DNA of 16,495 nt from Bacillota bacterium (GTDB lineage Bacteria > Bacillota > Clostridia > Clostridiales > Clostridiaceae). The stretch lies in assembly GCA_023399035.1 (NCBI GenBank), contig JAEWQX010000179.1, positions 1 through 16,495 of the forward strand. Reading direction: 5' to 3'. Numbering within the stretch: the stretch's first letter is position 1; every line of letters begins with the position of its first letter. The notes under the pieces were generated by a model, which saw nothing but the letters and a program-made list of their open reading frames with translations, was not told the origin of the DNA and made no database searches. Shown piece by piece: positions 1 through 6,161 of the stretch. A program made the position numbers and the translations under genes.

Positions 1-152
1 AATACAATCTTTGCTGCTATTCTTTCCTCAGAAGAAGAAGCTGCTATTCCTGCAAGTCTATCTCCAGACTTTTCTTCATTTGCCTTTGCCATGACTTCTT
101 TTAAGGAATAAAAATCATAGACATGCCCACCTAATTTAGTTTTCAATATCAT
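1..152 (-). CDS. eutB: Ethanolamine ammonia-lyase large subunit, N-terminal part
   Basis: Only the first 50 codons are in the window; the gene runs off the left edge. The translation opens MILKTKLGGHVYDF and continues with KEVMAKANEEKSGDRLAGIA and then a Ser/Glu/Arg-rich stretch. This is the well-conserved start of EutB, the large catalytic subunit of the adenosylcobalamin-dependent lyase that splits ethanolamine into acetaldehyde and ammonia. The ATG at 150-152 follows a strong GGAGGG ribosome binding site at about 163-168. The gene lies 176 bp downstream of eutA on the same strand, the usual eutA-eutB order in Firmicute eut operons, so it is probably co-transcribed from the eutA promoter. 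The identity rests on recognising the N-terminus. The active site is outside the window. Confidence 0.9.
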   Translation of the reverse strand, partial: MILKTKLGGHVYDFYSLKEVMAKANEEKSGDRLAGIAASSSEERIAAKIV

Positions 153-236
153 ATTCAAGCTCCCTCCTCATGCATTAAATATAAGTTTTCCTTATTTCAC
201 TTATAATGGTTCTATCCACACATTATTTCCTTCACA

Positions 237-256
237 AGTTAAATATTAATTTAACT
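237..256. repeat. A/T-rich hairpin in the eutA-eutB gap
   Basis: AGTTAAAT and ATTTAACT form a perfect 8-bp inverted repeat around a 4-nt loop inside the 176-nt gap between eutA and eutB. On the minus strand no T-run follows, so it does not look like an intrinsic terminator. It may be a processing or stability hairpin, or chance in very A/T-rich DNA. Nothing else recognisable was seen between 153 and 328. Confidence 0.3.
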
Positions 257-328
257 CACTTCTCTTATATCCTCAGTCACATATATTATTACTTCAATTA
301 TAACAGCTCCAATTACAATTTCTTCTAA

Positions 329-1816
329 TCACCAGTTGAATATTAATGTCTTTACAATGACTGGAACCGCCTGACCATCAGCAACAGTCCTACCAATATC
401 CATGTAATCGCCATTCAATGTGACAATTCCATCAATGCATATTACTTTTTTATATCCTCTCAATCTTGAAATTATCGAATTACCCAGAGCCTTGCCAATA
501 TCATTTTCCACAACAACAACAAGAGGGCAATTACTTTTTATTATTTCCTCTGCTCCTGTAATTATTTTTTCACTCAGCTTTTGAATACCTTCAAAAGAAA
601 CATCTTCATATCCCTCAAAAGCAAGTGCAACACTTTGAACCGTATCATTTATAAAATACATAGGCAGCTGTTCTTTTATTATCCTATCTGCATTTTCAAT
701 TTCAGAATCCTTAATTTTAAGTATTGGTATATTCTTTAATGGCAGCTCTGAATCTTCCACGAAAATTGTACTTCCGCTGAGTTCAGTCGTGTACATCCCT
801 GCACCAATTACAGTTGCTCTTATTGTCTCCTTAGGGCGTATTATTTCAACATCCCTAAAATATTCAGATTTCCTTAATTTCTGTGCAAGTATAATTCCTA
901 TATCACCATATTTGAATAATTCCTCTTTAATATAAAAACCATAATCCTCATTACTTCCTTTAGTAACAAAATCCTGCTTTTTAAAATTTCCACTAATATA
1001 ATATAAATCTCCTACACCACCTGAAAAACTAATTCCATCAGGCTTAATGTCTTTGTTAAGCTCCTTCTCATCATTTGTAAACATATATTTATGTTCAGTA
1101 TTTGGATGAATTAAATTTAGTGATTCTGCAAGACATTGAACCATAATTTCTGAAATATGCTCCAGCTTTTCAATATCTATTTCTTCACCTTCTTCAAAAT
1201 GTATTCCATTTTCCTCTGCAAGTTTTTTTATCTTATGGTAGACATAAGTTATCTTATTGTTTTCAACATCGACCTTTATAAGCCGCCCTCCAATATCCAG
1301 GCATGTTACCCCGCAAAGCTTTCCCTTATTAAAAAAAGAAATATTGCTCGTTCCGCCTCCTATATCAACATTTACAATTGATATATTCTTACTTTTAGAT
1401 ACATTTCCTATATTTGCTCCAAACCCTGAAAGCATAGATTCCAATGAAGGCCCCGCTGTTGCCACAACAAAATTGCCTGCAAAGCAGCTCACATTTTCTA
1501 ACACCTTATCTGCATTTTCTTTTCTTGCACTTTCACCAGTAATTATTACTGCACCTGTTTTTACATCATTGTAATCAACACCTGCTATTTTATACTGTTC
1601 GTCAATAAATTTCCTGCATTTTTCTATATCAACAAGACTGTCAGAAATCATAGGAGTAAATGCAATCTCACTTTCATAAATGATCTTCTTATCAACTATA
1701 GATATCCTAGGAACAGAGTAGCTTCCTGCCAGGTTCTCTACAACAAGCTTAGAAAAAATGAGCTGCATAGTAGATGTCCCAATATCAATACCTACACTTA
1801 TCATTTCATCATTCAA
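329..1816 (-). CDS. eutA: Ethanolamine ammonia-lyase reactivating factor EutA
   Basis: EutA is the ATP-dependent reactivase that swaps damaged cobalamin out of ethanolamine ammonia-lyase. The protein has the actin/Hsp70-like nucleotide fold: a phosphate-1 loop VGIDIGTST at residues 8-16, a phosphate-2 loop DIGGGTSN at about 151-158, and a GISFSGGVGD adenosine-type motif near residue 265. It ends with the family-typical PVIVKTLIF. The open frame can be extended to a TTG at 1840. I prefer the TTG at 1816 (495 aa, reading MNDEMISVGIDIG), because GAGGGAGGGA lies 6 nt before it and this matches the usual EutA N-terminus; ATG at 1804 is a weaker alternative. It is followed by eutB. A promoter and a terminator-type attenuator lie upstream, so expression is probably ethanolamine-responsive through EutV/EutW, which are not in this window. 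Confidence 0.93.
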   Translation of the reverse strand: MNDEMISVGIDIGTSTMQLIFSKLVVENLAGSYSVPRISIVDKKIIYESEIAFTPMISDSLVDIEKCRKFIDEQYKIAGVDYNDVKTGAVIITGESARKENADKVLENVSCFAGNFVVATAGPSLESMLSGFGANIGNVSKSKNISIVNVDIGGGTSNISFFNKGKLCGVTCLDIGGRLIKVDVENNKITYVYHKIKKLAEENGIHFEEGEEIDIEKLEHISEIMVQCLAESLNLIHPNTEHKYMFTNDEKELNKDIKPDGISFSGGVGDLYYISGNFKKQDFVTKGSNEDYGFYIKEELFKYGDIGIILAQKLRKSEYFRDVEIIRPKETIRATVIGAGMYTTELSGSTIFVEDSELPLKNIPILKIKDSEIENADRIIKEQLPMYFINDTVQSVALAFEGYEDVSFEGIQKLSEKIITGAEEIIKSNCPLVVVVENDIGKALGNSIISRLRGYKKVICIDGIVTLNGDYMDIGRTVADGQAVPVIVKTLIFNW

Positions 1817-1910
1817 ATTCTGTCCCTCCCTCAAACCCAATATATTATATCCTACCCATTATTTTAATCACATAAAACGTTATCTGGTCTGTTCTCACTT
1901 TATTGAAAAT

Positions 1911-1937
1911 AAAAAAGGCATCACAAAATGTGATGCC
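1911..1937 (-). terminator. Intrinsic terminator (attenuator) in the eutA leader
   Basis: On the minus strand GGCATCACA (1937-1929) and TGTGATGCC (1925-1917) form a perfect 9-bp stem with a TTT loop, followed at once by six T residues (1916-1911). It lies downstream of a consensus promoter (1994-1966) and about 95 nt before the eutA start, so it can only act on eutA transcripts. The preceding gene has its own terminator at about 2131-2152. It is therefore best read as an attenuator. Its 5' arm is shared with the hexaloop hairpin at 1946-1933. Confidence 0.88.
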
Positions 1938-1946
1938 TCATTGCAC
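1933..1946 (-). promoter_or_regulatory. Candidate EutV (ANTAR) antiterminator hairpin
   Basis: On the minus strand GTGC (1946-1943) pairs with GCAT (1936-1933) around the hexaloop AATGAG (1942-1937). Known ANTAR RNA targets have a hexaloop with A at position 1 and G at position 4, flanked by GC on each side; here the core reads GC-AATGAG-GC. The 3' half is part of the terminator's 5' arm, so forming this hairpin would prevent termination, as described for EutV in Enterococcus. That EutV binds here is inference. No convincing partner hairpin (P1) is visible upstream. Confidence 0.72.
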
Positions 1947-1965
1947 TAAATTATTATTTGTTTAT

Positions 1966-1994
1966 AATATACTACTTTGTAAAATTCATGTCAA
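1966..1994 (-). promoter_or_regulatory. Promoter of eutA
   Basis: On the minus strand TTGACA (1994-1989, a perfect -35) is followed after 17 nt by TATATT (1971-1966, five of six -10 positions). The predicted start, near 1959, gives a leader of about 140 nt that begins roughly 13 nt before the hexaloop hairpin. This promoter separates eutA from the upstream transporter/hydrolase operon. Confidence 0.75.
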
Positions 1995-2120
1995 TATTTA
2001 AAATTATCTGCTTTATATATATTTTCAATATCATGCTACCATGTTTGATTCATATTTAACCTTATATTGTGGTACAACGAAACCCTTAGTAATATCTTAA
2101 TATATAACCTTTAGAAACTA

Positions 2121-2152
2121 TAATTATAAAAGCCCTGAAATATTTCAAGGCT
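2121..2152 (-). terminator. Terminator after the puuD-like gene
   Basis: On the minus strand AGCCTTGAAA/TTTCAGGGCT (2152-2131) forms a roughly 9-10 bp stem with one G-U pair and a tight A/T centre, followed by TTTTATAATT. It sits 55 nt after the stop of the gamma-glutamyl hydrolase gene and so ends the opp-puuD transcript. The rest of the 1817-2206 stretch holds only the eutA promoter and leader. Confidence 0.7.
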
Positions 2153-2206
2153 TCAATTATCAAATTCTTTTTTTATGCTTTATTTTTAGTACTTTAATCA
2201 TTATTA

Positions 2207-2965
2207 TTACTGATAAATTTCTAGATCTTCTTTGTTAAGTGCTTCTTCATTTTTTGAGCATATTTCCACAAACTCTTCAAACAGCTTGAATTGTTTTTCA
2301 TCTTCCATGCCTTCTGGATGCCACTGAACTCCTGTCATATAAAAATCTCCCTCATATTCAACACCTTCAATGACACCATCCTCACAGCACTTTGCTGCAA
2401 CTTTAAGGTCTGGTCCAACTTTCTTTATACACTGCTCATGAAATGAATTAACTTGAACTTCTCCTTCATTATATACATCCTTGAGAAGAGAATTTCCACA
2501 TAACGTAACCTTATGAATCTTTTCATCGATCTTACAACCTGTCCCCTTATGATATACTTCAGTTTTTAGTTGATTGTCAATATTCTGCACAAGACTTCCG
2601 CCCTGCATTACATTAATGAGCTGACACCCCCTACATACTCCTAGAATTGGCTTTTTTCTTTTCTTAGCTGCTAAAAACAAATCCCTTTCAAAATGATTAC
2701 GAAGAAGATCTTCTTTTGGTTCTTCCTTCAAAGGTTTTTCTCCATACCATTGTGATTCTACGTTACATCCTCCAGTAAATATAATTCCGTCTATGAAATC
2801 AATAATCTTATTAAGCTCTTTTTCATCATATTTCTGAAGCACTGGTATAATCATAGGTATTCCATTTGCTTTTTCAATCTTGTCTATATATTCATATCCA
2901 ACCTGTGAATAATTTCTAAATACATCTTTTTTTATATATGATGTAATCCCTATTACCGGCTTCAT
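2207..2965 (-). CDS. Gamma-glutamyl-gamma-aminobutyrate hydrolase-type class I glutamine amidotransferase (peptidase C26)
   Basis: This 252-residue protein is a stand-alone class I amidotransferase-like hydrolase of the PuuD/peptidase C26 family, which cleaves gamma-glutamyl amide bonds in the cytoplasm. The nucleophile elbow GVCRGCQLINV places the catalytic Cys at residue 111, and QWHPE gives the catalytic His216 and Glu218. FTGGCNV near residue 63 and NSFHEQ at 173-178 are further family motifs; many relatives have His-His where this one has His-Glu. The ATG follows AGGAAAGGGA. It lies 84 bp downstream of the oppF-like ATPase with no terminator between, so it is probably the last gene of the transporter operon. 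That suggests imported gamma-glutamyl peptides as substrate, but this is inference. The true substrate (gamma-glutamyl-GABA, gamma-glutamyl peptides or other) cannot be read from sequence. Confidence 0.85.
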   Translation of the reverse strand: MKPVIGITSYIKKDVFRNYSQVGYEYIDKIEKANGIPMIIPVLQKYDEKELNKIIDFIDGIIFTGGCNVESQWYGEKPLKEEPKEDLLRNHFERDLFLAAKKRKKPILGVCRGCQLINVMQGGSLVQNIDNQLKTEVYHKGTGCKIDEKIHKVTLCGNSLLKDVYNEGEVQVNSFHEQCIKKVGPDLKVAAKCCEDGVIEGVEYEGDFYMTGVQWHPEGMEDEKQFKLFEEFVEICSKNEEALNKEDLEIYQ

Positions 2966-3049
2966 TTCAAATCCCTTTCCTCTCTATTTTAATTATTGTA
3001 AAATTTAAATTAACTATATATTTATATTATGTTTAATACTTTTATATTT

Positions 3050-4066
3050 CTACACCATTTCATGATATATACATGGAATTTTTCCGATATTATGACATGC
3101 TGCAAAATGCCCCTTACTTATCTGTTTAAGAACTGGCTTTTCTGCCATACACTCTTTTTCTGCATATGGACATCTGTTGTAAAAACTGCATCCTGTATTT
3201 CCCTTTGAAGCTGATGCTTCATCTTCATCCAGATTGACTCTGGTTTTTCTTAATTTAGGATGCTTTACTGGAATTGAATCCAGAAGCTTTTTTGTGTAAG
3301 GATGAACAGGATTTTCAAAAAGTTCATCCCTGTCTCCTATTTCAACGATCTTTCCAAGATACATTACAGCAATCTTATCACAGAAATATCTTACAACTCC
3401 AAGATCATGAGATATAAACAGAAAAGTAAGTGCATATTTTTCTCTAAGTTCATTTAACAGGTTTATTATCTGTGCCTGAACTGAAACATCCAGAGCTGCT
3501 ACAGGCTCATCAGCTACAATGAATTTAGGTTTTACTGCAAGTGCCCTTGCAATTACAATCCTCTGCCTCTGACCTCCGCTAAATTCATGTGGATATCTGT
3601 CTGTTGCATCCTTATCTACTCCGCAGATTTCAAGATAATGCTTTGCAAGTTCAATTGCTTCCCTGCCTTTTGCAATTTTATGCTTTTCAATTCCCTCTGC
3701 AATTATCTTTCCTATTTTCATTTTGTTGTCAAGACTTGAAAAAGGATCCTGAAAGATTATCTGCATGTCTTTTCTTAATGCAGACATATACTTTTTGCTT
3801 ATTTCTTTTTTATTTTTAATATCGAATAATGTCTTATCTTCAAATATAACTCTGCCTCCATCAGCTTCTAAAAGTTTCAGGATACATCGTGCAGTTGTTG
3901 ACTTTCCACATCCTGATTCACCTACAAGTGCAAAACTCTGTCCTCTCTCAATTGAAAAAGAAATATCATCCACTGCATTTACAGATGATTTTTCTTTTCC
4001 AAAGAAACTCTTTTCAATTATATATTTCTTCTTTAATCCTTCAACCTGTAAAATAGTATCACTCAT
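3050..4066 (-). CDS. oppF: Oligopeptide/dipeptide ABC transporter ATP-binding protein (OppF/DppF type)
   Basis: This 338-residue ATPase is the second nucleotide-binding subunit of a peptide importer. From the ATG at 4066 it shows Walker A GESGCGKST (49-57), the Q-loop region IIFQDPFSSLD, signature FSGGQ (162-166), Walker B FIVADEP (182-188) and the H-loop His at 220. It ends with the Cys-rich OppF/DppF tail (CSFYNRCPYAEKEC), which in this family can carry an iron-sulfur cluster. The open frame extends upstream to 4213, but those residues overlap oppD and carry no family similarity. The ATG at 4066 follows a perfect GGAGGGG, and its first 8 nt (ATGAGTGA) overlap the oppD stop, implying translational coupling. 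Whether the substrate is a dipeptide or an oligopeptide is not resolved. Confidence 0.92.
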   Translation of the reverse strand: MSDTILQVEGLKKKYIIEKSFFGKEKSSVNAVDDISFSIERGQSFALVGESGCGKSTTARCILKLLEADGGRVIFEDKTLFDIKNKKEISKKYMSALRKDMQIIFQDPFSSLDNKMKIGKIIAEGIEKHKIAKGREAIELAKHYLEICGVDKDATDRYPHEFSGGQRQRIVIARALAVKPKFIVADEPVAALDVSVQAQIINLLNELREKYALTFLFISHDLGVVRYFCDKIAVMYLGKIVEIGDRDELFENPVHPYTKKLLDSIPVKHPKLRKTRVNLDEDEASASKGNTGCSFYNRCPYAEKECMAEKPVLKQISKGHFAACHNIGKIPCIYHEMV

Positions 4067-5051
4067 ATTCAGTCCCCTCCTTTTCATAAAGCCAGCATGC
4101 TGCCATATGATTATCATTAATCTTAAATAAAGGCGGCTCCTCATCAGTGCACTTTGAACAGAATTTCTTTGAACATCTTGTACTAAATCTGCATCCTTTA
4201 GGCATATCATCAAACTTTGGTACCATTCCTTCTATGCTTGGAAGAGGCTCACCTACATGGCCCATATGCGGCTGTGATTTAAGAAGACCTACTGTATATG
4301 GATGTTTTGCATTATCAAATATTTCATATACATCTGCTTTTTCAACGATTTTTCCACCATATAAAACAACTACTTCATCACAGATTTCTGCAACAACACA
4401 TAAATCATGTGTTATAAATAAAATCGATGTGTTTTTCTTTTCATTCAGCTGCTTAAGCAGGTATAAAATCTGAGCCTGAATAGTAACATCAAGTGCTGTT
4501 GTAGGTTCATCTGCAATAAGCACATCAGGTTCACAGCTTAAAGCCATGGCAATCATCACACGCTGACGCATCCCTCCACTCAAGTTATGAGGATAAGCAT
4601 CATAAATCTTTTCAGGATTAGGTATGTGTACATCCTTTAAAAGCTGGATGACCTTATCTTTCAATTCATGCCCCTTAAGATTTTTATGTATCTTTAATGG
4701 TTCTCCTATCTGTCTTCCAATCTTAAATAATGGGTTAAGTGAAGTCATAGGTTCCTGAAATATCATTGAAATGTCATTTCCACGTATATTTTCTAGTTCG
4801 CTTTCCTTCAGCTTTGATAAATCTTTTCCATCAAAGATTATTTCACCTTTATCAATATTGCTTGTCTTTTCAGGAAGAAGATTCATTATGGATAATCCAA
4901 TTGTACTCTTGCCGCAACCTGATTCACCTATCATCCCAAGGATCTCTCCCTTTCTTATGCCGAAAGTCACATCTTCAACAGCAGTAACACTGCCTCTGTC
5001 TGATTGAAAACTGACACATAAGTTATTAATAGAAAGCTTTTGTTCTTCCAT
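4059..5051 (-). CDS. oppD: Oligopeptide/dipeptide ABC transporter ATP-binding protein (OppD/DppD type)
   Basis: This 330-residue ATPase is the first nucleotide-binding subunit of the peptide importer. It has Walker A GESGCGKST (42-50), MIFQEPMTSLNP around the Q-loop, signature LSGGM (157-161), Walker B DVLIADEP (176-183) and the H-loop His215. The C-terminal region CRFSTRCSKKFCSKC is the Cys-rich element typical of OppD/DppD. The start at 5051 is 13 nt after the permease remnant's stop and overlaps oppF by 8 nt at its end, so all are on one transcript. All catalytic motifs look intact, which contrasts with the broken permease genes just upstream. Confidence 0.92.
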   Translation of the reverse strand: MEEQKLSINNLCVSFQSDRGSVTAVEDVTFGIRKGEILGMIGESGCGKSTIGLSIMNLLPEKTSNIDKGEIIFDGKDLSKLKESELENIRGNDISMIFQEPMTSLNPLFKIGRQIGEPLKIHKNLKGHELKDKVIQLLKDVHIPNPEKIYDAYPHNLSGGMRQRVMIAMALSCEPDVLIADEPTTALDVTIQAQILYLLKQLNEKKNTSILFITHDLCVVAEICDEVVVLYGGKIVEKADVYEIFDNAKHPYTVGLLKSQPHMGHVGEPLPSIEGMVPKFDDMPKGCRFSTRCSKKFCSKCTDEEPPLFKINDNHMAACWLYEKEGTEYE

Positions 5052-5064
5052 AATCGCCTGCCTC

Positions 5065-5436
5065 CTAAATCTTCATTTTTGGATCAAGAGCATCTCTCAA
5101 TCCATCACCGACAAAATTAATAGATAATACTGACAAGAATACAAGAAGCCCTGCTGGTATCCATAGCCACCATTCATACTGAAGCACTCTCATGCTCTGT
5201 GCTGCTGAAAGCATATTTCCCCAGCTTGGCTGTGGCTGTTTTACACCTAGACCTAGAAAACTTATTCCTGCCTCCATCAATATTCCTGTTGCAACATTGA
5301 GCGTTGCATTTACTATAATCGGTGACAACACATTTGGAATAAGATGTTTTCTTATTATTTCAAAACTACTAAGTCCCATTGCCCTTGCAGCTTCAATAAA
5401 TTCACTTTGCTTAAGTGATATAAGCTTCTCCTGCAG
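5065..5436 (-). pseudogene. oppC: C-terminal remnant of peptide permease OppC/DppC
   Basis: This frame encodes about 123 residues that match only the last part of an OppC-type permease. They include the cytoplasmic EAA loop (SEFIEAARAMGLSS, then RKHLIPN), which docks onto the ATPases, followed by LMEAGISFLGLGVKQPQPSWG and the closing helix with GDGLRDALDPK. Family members are about 280-300 residues with an N-terminal region and several more helices, all missing here. The frame is open back to 5436, beyond the internal ATG at 5379, and has no proper start. It overlaps the end of the oppB-like fragment in a different frame. It is the downstream half of a deletion chimera. A frameshift during translation could in principle join the two halves, but I consider that unlikely. 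Confidence 0.85.
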
Positions 5437-5941
5437 TCACCATTCCTGAAATGGGTAACCATCCAAGATCTACTGAAAATATCTTGATCAAGAGCATTCC
5501 AAAGAAAAATGCTGGAATAGATAATCCTATGAAAGCAAGTATTGTAACAATATAATCTATTTTTGTCCTGCTATGTGTAGCACTTACAACACCACATGGA
5601 ACTGCAATTACTACACTTAGTATAAGTGAACATATGGATAAAATAACTGTGTTTCCAATACAGCTTCCTATAACAGAAACCACTGGCTGTTTAAATGCAA
5701 TAGAATATCCAAGGTCACCCTGGAGTGCACGCATAAGCCACTTGAAATACTGAACTGGGAGAGGATCATTATATCCAAGCCTCTCAAGCATCTGCGCCTT
5801 CATTTCAAGAGAAAGATTTGGATCCATCATTGTAGAAAATGGATCTCCTGGCTGTAAGTTAACGAGTGCAAATACAATTATAGATATTCCAATAAGCACT
5901 GGAACCGTCTGTATTATACGTTTAACAATATACTTCTTCAA
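5411..5941 (-). pseudogene. oppB: N-terminal half of peptide permease OppB/DppB, truncated
   Basis: These 176 residues are the N-terminal half of an OppB-type permease: KKYIVKRIIQTVPVLIG with the first membrane helix, the external LQPGDPF motif, the linker up to GDLGYSIAF, then two helices and LGWLPISGM. Family members are about 305-335 residues. Here translation stops soon after GMVTAGEAY, and the C-terminal half with its EAA loop is gone. The start is taken as TTG at 5941 (GAGGGGG 9 nt upstream); a TTG at 5950 lies too close to the ribosome site. The sequence runs without a gap into the OppC C-terminal coding frame, shifted by one base, at AGAAGCTTAT (5420-5429). With both permeases incomplete, the importer should be non-functional unless a second copy exists or the assembly is wrong. 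Confidence 0.85.
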
Positions 5942-6007
5942 ATTTATCAAGCCCCCTCAAAGTGCATATATAACTCATCTAGCGTATTTTTATGTGCCTA
6001 TTATATT

Positions 6008-6040
6008 AATATCGGCTGAAGCAGAACTTCAACCGATATT
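6008..6040. repeat. Intercistronic hairpin between oppA and the permease genes
   Basis: AATATCGGCTGAAG and CTTCAACCGATATT form a 14-bp stem with one mismatch around a CAGAA loop, midway in the 220-nt gap between oppA and oppB. On the transcribed minus strand only AATATAAT follows, a poor U-tract, so it is more likely an mRNA-protecting or partial-termination hairpin that lets the binding protein be made in excess of the membrane subunits. That role is common in binding-protein operons but is inferred here. Confidence 0.6.
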
Positions 6041-6161
6041 TTATAGCTACAGTATTTACTATATTACCAAATTCAATTTTAAATATCATAAATATACTCT
6101 GTACACATGAAACTTCAATCTGCTCAGTTGATTCAGATTATTTATACTATTTCCCTTAGTA

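Noticed and set aside
254..331. A 25-codon in-frame continuation after the eutA TGA stop (Leu-Glu-Glu-Ile-Val... to a TAA)
   Set aside because: The protein already ends at the usual EutA C-terminus before the TGA. An open stretch of 25 codons is not rare at this base composition, and there is no start or ribosome site for a separate peptide.
4067..4213. N-terminal extension of the oppF frame up to 4213
   Set aside because: It overlaps the oppD coding region, has no ABC ATPase similarity and no ribosome site, while ATG at 4066 has a perfect one.
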